Shown piece after piece: positions 40,159 through 47,666 of a stretch of 58,166 nt of DNA. The notes under the pieces are model-generated. The model was not told the origin of the DNA. It ran no database searches and worked only from the letters and a program-made list of their open reading frames with translations. Location of the stretch: assembly GCA_903932535.1 (NCBI GenBank), contig CAIZGR010000607.1:1-58166 (forward strand), given 5' to 3'. A program made the position numbers and the translations under genes. The DNA comes from an uncultured Hyphomicrobiales bacterium. Lineage in GTDB: Bacteria > Pseudomonadota > Alphaproteobacteria > Rhizobiales > Beijerinckiaceae. Within the stretch, counting starts at the first letter, position 1. Each line of letters starts with the position of its first letter.

Positions 40159-42018
40159 ATGGCTGTGCGATTCTTGAGTGTTTGCAGCGGCATTGAAGCG
40201 GCGTCCGTCGCGCTCGACCCCCTTGGGTTTGAGGCGGTGGGCTTCGCTGAAATCGACAATGCGGCGTCGCGCGTTCTCGCGCATCATTATCCCGACGTGC
40301 CGAACTACGGCGATTTCACAACGATTGATTGTTCGAAGCTTGGGCGCGTCGATCTGCTCTGCGGCGGGACTCCATGCCAAGCGTTCTCAATCGCGGGCAA
40401 GCGCGGCGGCCTTGATGATGCTCGCGGCAATCTCACTCTGGCATTTGTGGAACTGGCGCATGAACTTGCTCAATCTCATGGAATGCGAAACGTCTTCTGG
40501 GAAAATGTCCCCGGCGTCCTCAATTCCGCCGATAACGCCTTCGGGCGTTTCTTGGGCGCGCTTGTCGGAGCAGATGATGCCTTGCTACCGTCACCAAAAC
40601 CAAAGCGTGGGAAATCCAACGACCATTGGAAATGGGTTGCCGCTGGAAAATGGCCGGTCCTTGACGACGACGGAGTCGAAACAGGCGAATTTGTCGAGCG
40701 CGAAGAAGGCCATTTCTGCCGATGGCCAAACGTCGGTATGGTTGCCGGGCCACGGGCACGGCTTGCATGGCGGGTTTTCGACGCTCAATATTTCGGCTTG
40801 GCCCAACGACGCGAGCGTGTGTTCCTTGTCGCAGATTTTGGAAACGGGGCCGATCCCGCCGAAGTATTATTTGAGCGAAAAAGCGGCGACTGGAATCCTG
40901 AGAAGGGCCGAAAAGAGAGGGAAAAAATTGCCCGCGTTGCTCAAGCAGGCGCTGGAGTCGGTTTCGGGGGGGGTAATCGCAGCGGACCAATTGACGCCGC
41001 CGCCTGCCTGACGGCGAAAGGCCAGCGGATTGATTTCGAGGTCGAGACGTTCGTCGCGCAACAGGTCGCACACACGCTCTCCGCGGCGCGCGGCAAAGCC
41101 TGTGCAAATGCCGCCGATTTGGAAACCTATGTCACCCATGCGCTTCGCGGCGAAGGTTTCAACGGATCCGAAGATGGAACGGGCAGAGGCACGCCAATTG
41201 TGTCGGTCGCCTATCCCGTCGAATGCGCCGGAACACTGAAATCTTGCGAAAGCGGAGGTGGCCAATCCAACAGCGCGGATCATGCGGCGGCGGGGTTGAT
41301 GATTCCCGTGGCTTTTGCGATTCAAGAGCGCGCCGTCTCGGAAAACCCCGACGCTGGCCCGCAGGGCATGGGCATACAAGAGGGCGTCGCTTACACGCTT
41401 GAGGCGCGCCACCATGTGCAGGCGGTCGCCTTTCGCACCAGCAGCAATTGCGGCGCATGGGAAACCGGCGACAGGACCGACGCGCTGACCACATCGACCG
41501 ATCCAAATTCGCATGTGCTGGCGTTCTCTTGCAAGGACCACGGCGGCGACGCCACGCCCGACCTGTCGCCGACGCTGCGCGCAATGGGCCACGGCGAAAG
41601 CCACGCCAACGCGGGCGGACAAATGGCGGTCGCGTTCCAGACGCATGGCTCAAACATCGAATGCGGGTCGGATATTTCCGGCACATTGCAGACCAACAGC
41701 GACCGCGCCAGCGGATCGTCGCCGATGGTCGCCCAAGCCTTCGACCTTCGCGGGCGAGAGGGCGGCGCGCAATTCGAGGGACCGCACGACACGGCGAACA
41801 TTCGCGCGGCCTCGGGCGGGTCGAGCCGGTCCTACATCGCCCAACAATGGGCGGTGCGCAGGCTTACGCCCAAGGAGTGTCTTCGCCTCCAGGGATTCTC
41901 GGATGGATATTTGGATTGCGTCGCAGCGGACGGACCAAAATACAAGATGATCGGCAATTCCTGGGCTGTCCCTTGCGTTTCATGGATAGGGGCTCGCCTT
42001 GCGGCATGTTTAATTTAG
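40159..42018 (+). CDS. C5 cytosine DNA methyltransferase
   Basis: A 619-residue methylase. Motif I region FLSVCSGIEAAS; catalytic Cys73 in TPCQAFS; ENVPG at 115-119; QRRERVF; a long variable region (~240-565) for target recognition; motif IX/X VRRLTPKECLRLQGF and IGNSWAVP near residue 600. The long recognition region is Gly/Thr-rich with several repeats of an 'xTLxA' theme, common in large phage enzymes. It likely shields DNA from restriction. It starts one base after the previous stop. Confidence 0.88.
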   Translation: MAVRFLSVCSGIEAASVALDPLGFEAVGFAEIDNAASRVLAHHYPDVPNYGDFTTIDCSKLGRVDLLCGGTPCQAFSIAGKRGGLDDARGNLTLAFVELAHELAQSHGMRNVFWENVPGVLNSADNAFGRFLGALVGADDALLPSPKPKRGKSNDHWKWVAAGKWPVLDDDGVETGEFVEREEGHFCRWPNVGMVAGPRARLAWRVFDAQYFGLAQRRERVFLVADFGNGADPAEVLFERKSGDWNPEKGRKEREKIARVAQAGAGVGFGGGNRSGPIDAAACLTAKGQRIDFEVETFVAQQVAHTLSAARGKACANAADLETYVTHALRGEGFNGSEDGTGRGTPIVSVAYPVECAGTLKSCESGGGQSNSADHAAAGLMIPVAFAIQERAVSENPDAGPQGMGIQEGVAYTLEARHHVQAVAFRTSSNCGAWETGDRTDALTTSTDPNSHVLAFSCKDHGGDATPDLSPTLRAMGHGESHANAGGQMAVAFQTHGSNIECGSDISGTLQTNSDRASGSSPMVAQAFDLRGREGGAQFEGPHDTANIRAASGGSSRSYIAQQWAVRRLTPKECLRLQGFSDGYLDCVAADGPKYKMIGNSWAVPCVSWIGARLAACLI

Positions 42019-42021
42019 CTC

Positions 42022-42048
42022 TTGATTTATTCCGCCGCGCGATATAGG
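42022..42048 (+). promoter_or_regulatory. Promoter candidate for DUF6745 module
   Basis: TTGATT (42022-42027), 15-base spacer and TATAGG (42043-42048). The segment GCGATATAGGA also occurs in the promoter after terL (50590-50599). Spacing is short, so strength is uncertain. Confidence 0.45.
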
Positions 42049-42093
42049 AAAGGAGTCGCAGATCACAAGCGTTTAACCAGAAGAGCCAACCAC

Positions 42094-42591
42094 ATGCACA
42101 CCAACATTTCAGCCACGATTCACGATTTCGACCCGTCCAAGGGGATGGCCTTTCAGGGGGATGTGTCGATTATTCCCATCCCGAAAAACATCAAGATCAA
42201 TCGGTCCGACGAGATCGCGCCGGTCGATGGGCGGTTGATCCTTCAGGAAGGCGAGGTCAGCGGCCATCATCACGCGATTACGCTGCTCGAACGGCCTGCA
42301 TCGCCGGTCAAAACGTCCAAGGCCGTCCAAGACCTGATGAGCGATGCCCAGGCCGGCAAGATCGCCATCCCGACTGCGAAGCTCTACCGCGACTCTGTCG
42401 CCGTCGAAGCGATGCGAAGCGCCGGCATCATCACTCGCGTCGATCTCGCCGTCGCCATCCTGATCGTGGAGACGGGGCCGATGTGCCTGAGTCACGAGGA
42501 GCACGACACCATCCGCATTCCCGTCGGCAAATATTTGATCGGGCGCCAGATCGAAAGCGCTGGCGCGGAAGAGCGCGTCGTCGTCGACTAA
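42094..42591 (+). CDS. Hypothetical protein with GHHH motif, partner of DUF6745
   Basis: A 165-residue protein from ATG 42094. It contains GEVSGHHHAITLL (residues ~50-62), a possible metal site, and a C-terminal strand (IRIPVGKYLIGRQIE). In my recollection, small GHHH proteins of this kind precede DUF6745 genes in phages and plasmids, so the two may act together. Function unknown. Confidence 0.6.
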   Translation: MHTNISATIHDFDPSKGMAFQGDVSIIPIPKNIKINRSDEIAPVDGRLILQEGEVSGHHHAITLLERPASPVKTSKAVQDLMSDAQAGKIAIPTAKLYRDSVAVEAMRSAGIITRVDLAVAILIVETGPMCLSHEEHDTIRIPVGKYLIGRQIESAGAEERVVVD

Positions 42592-42605
42592 GCGCTGTTT
42601 GCGCG

Positions 42606-42629
42606 CGCCCATCATTCGTGTGGTGGGCG
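42606..42629 (+). other. Hairpin between GHHH and DUF6745 genes
   Basis: CGCCCATCA (42606-42614) pairs with TGGTGGGCG (42621-42629) over 9 bp with one G-T wobble and a 6-base loop. No T-run follows immediately. It may tune the relative output of the two genes. Confidence 0.4.
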
Positions 42630-42659
42630 ATTCAAACCACGTTTTATTGGAGAAAACCA

Positions 42660-43739
42660 ATGGCCAAAAAAAATGAAAAATTGACGCAAAAACAAGAACG
42701 TGAACTTGTTGAGTTTCGCGAACGCATGTGGGCTCAGGGCACAAGTTGCGAGCCCTGCAACCGCGCCGAAGCCGAGGCTGCGATCAGCGACGCTTATCGG
42801 GAGATTGGCCGAAAGCCGCCTATATTTTTCTGGATGTCATCTCCAATGACATGCGCGCTCGGACTGCATGTCTTGCAGCGCCTCGCGGAACATCAGCCGA
42901 GATTGGCCGGCTTGGGGGACGGCTTGGGGGACGGCTTGCGGGACGGCTTGTGGGCCGGCTTGCGGGACGGCTTGTGGGCCGGCTTGGGGGACGGCTTGGG
43001 AGACGGCTTGGGGGACGGCTTGGGGGCCGGCTTGTGGGCCGGCTTGGGGGCCGGCTTGGGGGACCTGGCTTATACCTACTGGTGGGGCCAAATGGACACG
43101 TATTGGCTTGCTTATTATCGATTTGGTTCTGATCTAGGCTGCGCACAAAAAGCCGACTTGCTTCGTCGCCTTTCGATCATGGAGCGGATTGCCGCATCTT
43201 GTGGGTTTTGGTACCCGCGCGATGGAGTTTGTCTTGTTTCGGATCGATTTCTTTCGGTCAAATGGGACGAATCGCGCAATCGCGCTGGACTGCCTTTCAG
43301 GCTTCACAACGCGGACGGCCCTGCCGTTCAGTTCCGCGACCAATGGGGATTGTTCTACTGGCACGGCTACCGCATCCCCGACGATCATTCCTGGATCATC
43401 ACGGACAAGGCGCGCATCACGGCCGACGCCATCATGTCGGAGCCGAACGCCGAGCTGCGGCGGGTCATGTGTGAGGTCACTGAGTTTGAGCCGATCCGCA
43501 CCATTGGGAAGGTTATTTCCGAGGACGCTGACGGCAACGGCCACCCTCGCCGCCTGCTGACGGCGAATATCAAGGGCGACGAAATCCGCATTGTTGAGGT
43601 CCAGAACGGCTCGCTGGAGCCTGATGGGTCACGCCGGAAATTCCTTTTGGGCGCCATGCCGGGTGCGACGCCTCATCAAGTGATCGCGGCCAGCTATGGG
43701 ATCAACCCGGAGCTTTACGTCGAGGCGGTGCGGACATGA
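42660..43739 (+). CDS. DUF6745-like protein with GLxx tandem repeats
   Basis: 359 residues from ATG 42660 (GGAG 7 bases upstream). A charged N-terminus leads to a 52-residue array of thirteen GLxx units (x-x = GD, RD, WA, GA) at residues ~84-135, then an aromatic stretch (YTYWWGQMDTYWLAYYRF). The C-terminal ~200 residues resemble DUF6745: GLPFRLHNADGPAVQFRDQWGLFYWHGYRIPD. The repeats would make a flexible or solenoid-like spacer. Biochemical role unknown. Confidence 0.68.
   Translation: MAKKNEKLTQKQERELVEFRERMWAQGTSCEPCNRAEAEAAISDAYREIGRKPPIFFWMSSPMTCALGLHVLQRLAEHQPRLAGLGDGLGDGLRDGLWAGLRDGLWAGLGDGLGDGLGDGLGAGLWAGLGAGLGDLAYTYWWGQMDTYWLAYYRFGSDLGCAQKADLLRRLSIMERIAASCGFWYPRDGVCLVSDRFLSVKWDESRNRAGLPFRLHNADGPAVQFRDQWGLFYWHGYRIPDDHSWIITDKARITADAIMSEPNAELRRVMCEVTEFEPIRTIGKVISEDADGNGHPRRLLTANIKGDEIRIVEVQNGSLEPDGSRRKFLLGAMPGATPHQVIAASYGINPELYVEAVRT
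42909..43064 (+). repeat. Thirteen 12-bp tandem repeats in coding sequence
   Basis: Units follow GGCTTGGGGGAC with changes mainly at bases 7-12 (GGGGAC, CGGGAC, TGGGCC, GGGGCC, GGAGAC). The period is 12 bp, so copy-number changes keep the frame. It is not a CRISPR array: units are contiguous, with no spacers. Confidence 0.95.
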
Positions 43740-43954
43740 GCGCCACCTATTCAAATTTCATGGAAGACTCTCACGAGCGCGCCGACGAAGCGTGGAACAT
43801 GGCGTGCCTTCTGGATCATGCCGCCCCGACACTCTCCGCCACCGTCGGCATGGCGTTTCCCGCGCGCATCAACGCGCTCTACGCCACCGGGCAATTCTCC
43901 TTCCCCGAGGCAGTAACCCTTCTTGTCGAGCATGAGCACAGGAGCAGGGCATGA
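43736..43954 (+). CDS. Small hypothetical protein
   Basis: A 72-residue acidic protein linked by ATGA overlaps to the DUF6745 gene before it and the next gene. Helical (HERADEAWNMACLLDHAAPTL; FSFPEAVTLLVEHE). No family recognised. Confidence 0.55.
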   Translation: MSATYSNFMEDSHERADEAWNMACLLDHAAPTLSATVGMAFPARINALYATGQFSFPEAVTLLVEHEHRSRA

Positions 43955-44106
43955 GCCACGTTCGGTTTTCCGATACCGTCGCGGAGGCTGGCGTTTCCTT
44001 CTTTTTCAAACAATGGGGCGAATTTTCGTATGGGACTAGGGTCGGCAAGCGATCTGCTGGTTCTATGCTGGACGGGCGCGAGCACAAGGAGTTCCCCAAT
44101 GGCTAA
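43951..44106 (+). CDS. DUF5131/Gp37-like C-terminal fragment (51 aa)
   Basis: A 51-codon ORF coupled by ATGA to the previous gene. GVSFFFKQWGEF, then KRSAGSMLDGREHKEFP, match the last ~45 residues of phage DUF5131 (Gp37/Gp68) proteins. The radical-SAM-like front part of that family is absent, so this is a remnant or a domain now used alone. It overlaps the zinc-finger gene by 8 bases. Confidence 0.55.
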   Translation: MSHVRFSDTVAEAGVSFFFKQWGEFSYGTRVGKRSAGSMLDGREHKEFPNG

Positions 44107-44293
44107 CTGCGATCGCTGCAATGGCTCAGGAGAACTCGGCGTTCGTAATCGCTTCTGCTCCAGCGCTGAGGTTCCAGGCCCGGTCCCAGAAGACGCGCGC
44201 CGTTGGTATGCAATCGACTGCCCGTCATGCCATGGAACGGGCGAAGTCTCAGACCCATGGCCGCGCGACGAGGGAGACGAAGATGACGAATGA
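44099..44293 (+). CDS. DnaJ-type zinc-finger small protein
   Basis: A 64-residue protein from ATG 44099 with AAGGAG 7 bases upstream. Two CxxCxGxG knuckles (CDRCNGSG at 4-11; CPSCHGTG near residue 43), as in the zinc-binding domain of DnaJ. The C-terminus is very acidic. It may bind a partner protein or nucleic acid. Such single-domain proteins are common small phage accessories. Confidence 0.68.
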   Translation: MANCDRCNGSGELGVRNRFCSSAEVPGPVPEDARRWYAIDCPSCHGTGEVSDPWPRDEGDEDDE

Positions 44294-44411
44294 GAACAAA
44301 ACCATCAGCGTGATCGTGGTCCTGATCGCGGTTCTTCTCATGGCTGGATGCACCATCGCCCGCGTGGCGATCGACGAGGCCCGTTGTGGTGGCGCGAGGG
44401 TTTGCCAATGA
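44283..44411 (+). CDS. Small lipoprotein (42 aa)
   Basis: A 42-residue protein with a hydrophobic signal (ISVIVVLIAVLL) and lipobox MAGC, leaving a mature part of about 20 residues with two more Cys. Its size resembles minimal outer-membrane lipoproteins such as o-spanins or superinfection-exclusion proteins. Stop overlaps the next start (ATGA). Confidence 0.55.
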   Translation: MTNENKTISVIVVLIAVLLMAGCTIARVAIDEARCGGARVCQ

Positions 44412-44911
44412 CTGACCAAATCCAAGGAACCGACAAAGGCGTCGTCCCCACGGTATTTGTCGATGAAGTGACCCCGCCGCCAAGGCCCCACCCCGATGCA
44501 TGGGTTGACTTCGGCCCCGATGGCGGCTTCTGCCTGAGAACCGACGATCCCGACGACGGCGTCCATCGCCTCGCGCACGCCGAAATTGTCCCCTTCATGC
44601 GGCTATACGCGTGGCCCCACGCCACACTCACATTCCGGGAAAACGGCGGCTATACAGTCGAGCCCCCAGCCCCGGCTGGCGCGGAACAGGTCATGATCGT
44701 GGGCGAGCCCGACACCATGGCCGGCGATGTTGGCGAACTCGTCGACTTCCTGCGCGACAACGACGACGCTCTTCCGGGCGACAGTCACCTGCTGTCCTTC
44801 TACACCTGGACAGACGAGTCGTGGAGATTCGACGCCGAGACCGGCAAGCTCACGAGATGCTTGGCGATTGACGCCAACAAGGAACCCGCCCCATGCCCAC
44901 AATCGATATGA
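44408..44911 (+). CDS. Hypothetical acidic protein
   Basis: A 167-residue acidic protein from ATG 44408, coupled to the lipoprotein gene by ATGA. Rich in Asp, Pro and Trp (PHPDAWVDFGPDGGFCL; LSFYTWTDESWRFD). No family recognised. Charge and size would allow DNA mimicry, but nothing specific supports that. Confidence 0.55.
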   Translation: MTDQIQGTDKGVVPTVFVDEVTPPPRPHPDAWVDFGPDGGFCLRTDDPDDGVHRLAHAEIVPFMRLYAWPHATLTFRENGGYTVEPPAPAGAEQVMIVGEPDTMAGDVGELVDFLRDNDDALPGDSHLLSFYTWTDESWRFDAETGKLTRCLAIDANKEPAPCPQSI

Positions 44912-44985
44912 TCGCCGCCGCGCTGCTGTGTCTCGCTGGCGGAGCGGCGAGGGCTTGCAAGCGGGTTTTGTGGAGGAAGAAATGA
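44893..44985 (+). CDS. 30-residue membrane peptide
   Basis: A 31-codon ORF with a hydrophobic segment (DMIAALLCLAGGAA-like) and a basic end (KRVLWRKK). It overlaps the previous gene by 19 bases and the next by 4 (ATGA). Its place in a coupled chain supports it, but it is short. Confidence 0.38.
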   Translation: MPTIDMIAAALLCLAGGAARACKRVLWRKK

Positions 44986-45131
44986 CGCACATCGACTGGC
45001 CCATGCTCCTATGGTGCGGGGGCCTTGGAACATTCGGCGCGCTGCTCTACGTGCTCGCACAGGCGTTCTACGGCATGTACGACGATTGGCAGGACGACCG
45101 CGCCAGGACGCGCCCAACCAGCACTATTTGA
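44982..45131 (+). CDS. Small single-pass membrane protein (49 aa)
   Basis: 49 residues: one transmembrane segment (MLLWCGGLGTFGALLYVLAQ) followed by an acidic then basic tail (DDWQDDRARTR). AGGAAG precedes the ATG. Last gene of this (+) chain, overlapping a convergent HTH gene by 8 bases. Confidence 0.5.
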   Translation: MTHIDWPMLLWCGGLGTFGALLYVLAQAFYGMYDDWQDDRARTRPTSTI

Positions 45132-45336
45132 TAGGTTCAATTCCAGCCTCAATCGCCGCACAGGCCAGAGCAATGGCGCGTGGTGGTTTTTTAGCGCCGG
45201 AATAATAGCGGCCCACAGTGTCTTCGTGGGTGTCGAGCAGGGCCGCAGCATATCTGCGTGAGATTGGTTTGGTCTTGCCGAGGCGCTCGCCCATGCGAGC
45301 GCACCAGCGGGCGAAGGGGGTGGTGGCGTCAGGCAT
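45124..45336 (-). CDS. Small HTH (XRE/Cro-like) regulator
   Basis: A 70-residue protein. Residues ~25-65 form a helix-turn-helix (SRRYAAALLDTHEDTVGRYYSGAKKPPRAIAL). It is the second gene of a two-gene (-) unit opposite terS and may repress its own promoter, which has a palindrome at 45773-45789. Its 3' end overlaps the convergent (+) gene. Confidence 0.6.
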   Translation of the reverse strand: MPDATTPFARWCARMGERLGKTKPISRRYAAALLDTHEDTVGRYYSGAKKPPRAIALACAAIEAGIEPIK

Positions 45337-45700
45337 CGACGCGACCTATGTGCATGTCGAAGGCGCGCTGAGCGCGGGTCACAAAATATTCGAAAGTCTC
45401 TGGGTGGACGCGTTCCACGTAAGCGCCGCCAGCCGTGCCGCCTTTATTCCGCTCGCGCGAAAGGTTTACGTAATCCGGGTCTTGCGTGAAGCGAAATTCC
45501 GCTGGCGCGCTTTTGCCGTCCAAGCCCGTGACATAATAGCCGGATCGCGCGTCGCCGCAGATTTCGATTTCGCGTCGAAGATCGGTGCGGCGCAGGCCCG
45601 ATTTGATGGCGATGAAGCCAACAGCGGCTAATTCATCGGATTTTTCAAAGCCATGCCAAGTCATCTGGTTGGACAAAAAGATTCGTGTGATTTTGGCCAT
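45329..45700 (-). CDS. Hypothetical protein in HTH unit
   Basis: A 123-residue protein; AGGAG lies 7 bases before the ATG at 45700. Strand-rich start (KITRIFLSNQMTWHGFEKS), then a mixed fold with Tyr/Arg-rich segments and YFVTRAQRAFDMHI. Overlaps the HTH gene by 8 bases. The pairing of an unknown protein with an HTH gene resembles toxin-antitoxin or immunity layouts, but no toxin motif was seen. Confidence 0.55.
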   Translation of the reverse strand: MAKITRIFLSNQMTWHGFEKSDELAAVGFIAIKSGLRRTDLRREIEICGDARSGYYVTGLDGKSAPAEFRFTQDPDYVNLSRERNKGGTAGGAYVERVHPETFEYFVTRAQRAFDMHIGRVDA

Positions 45701-45746
45701 CGTCTTGCTCCTGAAATTGGGGCGTTTCTCTCTCGCCCATGAACAA

Positions 45747-45789
45747 ACAATACCACCCTAAATTTATGATGCAATATGAAAATCATATT
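45747..45789 (-). promoter_or_regulatory. Leftward promoter and palindromic operator
   Basis: On the minus strand: TTGCAT (45769-45774), 16-base spacer, TATTGT (45747-45752). The palindrome AATATGA-AAA-TCATATT (45773-45789) overlaps the -35, a typical repressor position. The surrounding 45,750-45,840 is AT-rich. Confidence 0.55.
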
Positions 45790-45852
45790 TTTAGGATTAT
45801 TTTTTTGAATTGTAGAGTTATCAGATGGTTAAGAAAAATTGCCGGGGCCAAG

Positions 45853-45950
45853 TGAAGGGATTGGAATTTCATTCCTTCACCTAGATAAATAAGGAGATTG
45901 CGCGGAAACCCCTTCAAAATCCCTTCAAAAACGTGTAGCCTATCCCTTCA
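45853..45950. repeat. Cluster of CCTTCA repeats before terS
   Basis: TGAAGGG (45853-45859) in one direction and TCCTTCA (45873-45879), CCCTTCA (45910-45916), CCCTTCA (45921-45927) and CCCTTCA (45944-45950) in the other. The first two face each other around GGAAT-TTC-ATTCC. Five copies in 98 bases next to the packaging gene suggest binding sites, such as a pac site or autoregulatory operator. Confidence 0.6.
45861..45889 (+). promoter_or_regulatory. Promoter candidate for terS operon
   Basis: TTGGAA (45861-45866), 17-base spacer, GATAAA (45884-45889). Transcription from about 45896 would place three CCCTTCA repeats in the terS leader. Confidence 0.45.
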
Positions 45951-46543
45951 TGACCGACTCGCCATCAGACCGCCCCAACGCCAGAACGCGCGCCTTCGAC
46001 ATTTTCAAGGCGTCGGGCGGGCGCATCCCCAATCTGGAAATCCTTGCCCACCTGACGGCCGAGGGCTACCAATGCACCGACAAAAACATCAGCGTCTGGA
46101 AATCCCGCGACAAGTGGCTGAAGAAAGTCCCCAAAGGCTCCAAAGGCGCTGGTATCATTGGCCTTGAGCGGATGTTGATCCAGCCCAAGGTCGAGAAAAT
46201 GGCGGAACTCGATCGCGTTGAGCGATTGGGCGATGCCTCCGACGATTTGCTCCAGACCGCCGGCATCCTTGCGCAGAAGCTCAGGTCATGGGTTGAGACT
46301 GTGAAACCAGAGCAAATCCAGTTCAAAGACGCCGGAATCATTATCGAAAAGCTGGGCTCGCTGTTCACCTATTGCGCGGCGATCGACGCCGAAGTTCAGC
46401 GCCGCAAGGACAAACTTAAGTCCGAGATCGAGGGGCCCAACGCCCCCGGTGCGGTGACCATCGACCACGCGGAAATTCCGGCCATCCAGCGCGCGGCCGA
46501 GGAATTCGCGCAGAAGCTCATTACCGTCAGGAGGATCACATGA
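45950..46543 (+). CDS. terS: Terminase small subunit
   Basis: A 197-residue protein. The N-terminal ~60 residues form an HTH domain (AFDIFKASGGRIPNLEILAHLTAEGYQ, then ISVWKSRDKWLKK) typical of small terminases that recognise the packaging start. The centre is helical for oligomerisation and the C-terminus would contact TerL. ATG 45950 has no good ribosome site; AAGGAG at 45891-45896 is too far away, so translation may rely on the unstructured leader. Coupled by ATGA to the next gene; terL lies 2.3 kb downstream. Confidence 0.75.
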   Translation: MTDSPSDRPNARTRAFDIFKASGGRIPNLEILAHLTAEGYQCTDKNISVWKSRDKWLKKVPKGSKGAGIIGLERMLIQPKVEKMAELDRVERLGDASDDLLQTAGILAQKLRSWVETVKPEQIQFKDAGIIIEKLGSLFTYCAAIDAEVQRRKDKLKSEIEGPNAPGAVTIDHAEIPAIQRAAEEFAQKLITVRRIT

Positions 46544-46794
46544 CGCTCCGTGAAATGCACTTCACGAATCCGCCCAATGTTGAAGCATATCCCTTCAACT
46601 GCGCTCCCGGCTGGGCACCCCATGGCATCATGGATTGGCAGGCCCCGCAGACCAACGCCAGCGAGGCCGAGATTTACTCGACCCCGGCAGAAATTGACGC
46701 CATGATCCGCGAGGTCTCGGCGGCGATCCGCGCTGTTGGGCCTCGCACTGAGGCTGTTGGGCTTTACATTGGGCTGAGACGCAAGGAGAGGTGA
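46540..46794 (+). CDS. Small hypothetical protein
   Basis: An 84-residue protein coupled by ATGA to terS. Pro/Asn-rich start (NPPNVEAYPFNCAPGWAP) and a C-terminal helix. No family recognised. Confidence 0.52.
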   Translation: MTLREMHFTNPPNVEAYPFNCAPGWAPHGIMDWQAPQTNASEAEIYSTPAEIDAMIREVSAAIRAVGPRTEAVGLYIGLRRKER

Positions 46795-46796
46795 AT

Positions 46797-47006
46797 ATGC
46801 CTAAACGCCGGCCCCAAAAGAAAATGGGGATGTTAGGAGCTTGCACATCTCAGATGGACGCGCCGCCGCCTGTCCTTGTGACGCTGCGCCAGAAGCAAAA
46901 GGCTCAAGCACTGCGAGAAGAGCTGAGTGGGCAGGCCGCCAAGAAAGCTGTCGCAAAAGTTTCGCTCCCGAAGTTCAGCTTCCAGAAGGAGGATTCGACA
47001 CCATGA
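46797..47006 (+). CDS. Small basic hypothetical protein
   Basis: A 69-residue protein, Lys/Arg/Gln-rich (PKRRPQKKMGMLGA; VTLRQKQKAQALREELSGQAAKKA). AAGGAG eight bases before ATG 46797 decides the start over GTG 46791. Nucleic-acid binding is possible. Coupled by ATGA to the next gene. Confidence 0.52.
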   Translation: MPKRRPQKKMGMLGACTSQMDAPPPVLVTLRQKQKAQALREELSGQAAKKAVAKVSLPKFSFQKEDSTP

Positions 47007-47341
47007 CCATCAAACTGAAGGAACACGGCATCAAACTGAATGAACATGACATCTATCGCGTCGTCGACGAAGCCATCCGCGAGTATCTCAAGGGCGAGCC
47101 TGCGGAAGACGTCGAGACCCTGATTGGGATCGAGAACAGCCACAGGCTGAAGAAGCCGATGGCGCAGGTCTATCGAGAGCGGATTGCGGAGATGGAAGAA
47201 TCCTCCAAGCTCCATGTCGAGGCGCTCCAAAGGGAGATCGCGAAGCTTACCCGAGCGAACACGACGCTTTCGGAGTGCAACGCCGATCTTCGCACAGCCG
47301 TCAACAACATCCGCGCCGCACTGAGTGACCTGGATGACTGA
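47003..47341 (+). CDS. Coiled-coil hypothetical protein
   Basis: 112 residues from ATG 47003, which overlaps the previous stop. The first 40 residues resemble a short repeat (KLKEHGIKLNEHDI); residues ~50-110 are a coiled coil (YRERIAEMEESSKLHVEALQ...). Function unknown. Overlaps the next gene by 8 bases. Confidence 0.58.
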   Translation: MTIKLKEHGIKLNEHDIYRVVDEAIREYLKGEPAEDVETLIGIENSHRLKKPMAQVYRERIAEMEESSKLHVEALQREIAKLTRANTTLSECNADLRTAVNNIRAALSDLDD

Positions 47342-47666
47342 CCGCCGCTCCTATAACGAGCTGTCGGCGGAATACGACGCCGAGCATGCAGGCAAGGAAT
47401 ATCCCTTGCCACCGTCGCCGCCATTCCATGTGAATGGAGCCGGGCTGGAGACCATGGACCAAATAGTTATGGACGACGGGCGCTTTGCCGTCGTTTATTG
47501 GCCGCATCCCGTGACTGGGGCCAAGCGATATTTTTTTCTTGACCGCGAGCATCCGCTGCCGTTCCAGCAATTCACGCCAAACGAGGAAATAGGCTGGACG
47601 CCGAGGGCGTGTTTCTTTTTGCTGCGGGAAGGGATTTTTCTGCGGGAAGGTGTGTACGATGACTGA
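47334..47666 (+). CDS. Tandem paralogue A, hypothetical
   Basis: 110 residues from ATG 47334. It opens with MTDRRSYNELSAEYDAEHAG, followed by KEYPLPP, nearly identical to the next gene's start, and shares DGRF, FDRE/LDRE and LGWTPRAYFF-type blocks with it. It therefore arose by tandem duplication. No known family. Confidence 0.6.
   Translation: MTDRRSYNELSAEYDAEHAGKEYPLPPSPPFHVNGAGLETMDQIVMDDGRFAVVYWPHPVTGAKRYFFLDREHPLPFQQFTPNEEIGWTPRACFFLLREGIFLREGVYDD

Noticed and set aside
42909..43064. Possible CRISPR-like repeat array
   Set aside because: Units are contiguous 12-mers in a reading frame with no spacers and no cas genes.
45124..45700. Toxin-antitoxin system opposite terS
   Set aside because: An HTH gene beside an unknown gene fits the layout, but no toxin-family residue pattern was recognisable in the 123-residue protein.
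45898..46167. ORF starting at a TTG just after AAGGAG, overlapping terS
   Set aside because: Spacing from AAGGAG to TTG is only one base, and the product is a basic low-complexity shadow of terS.
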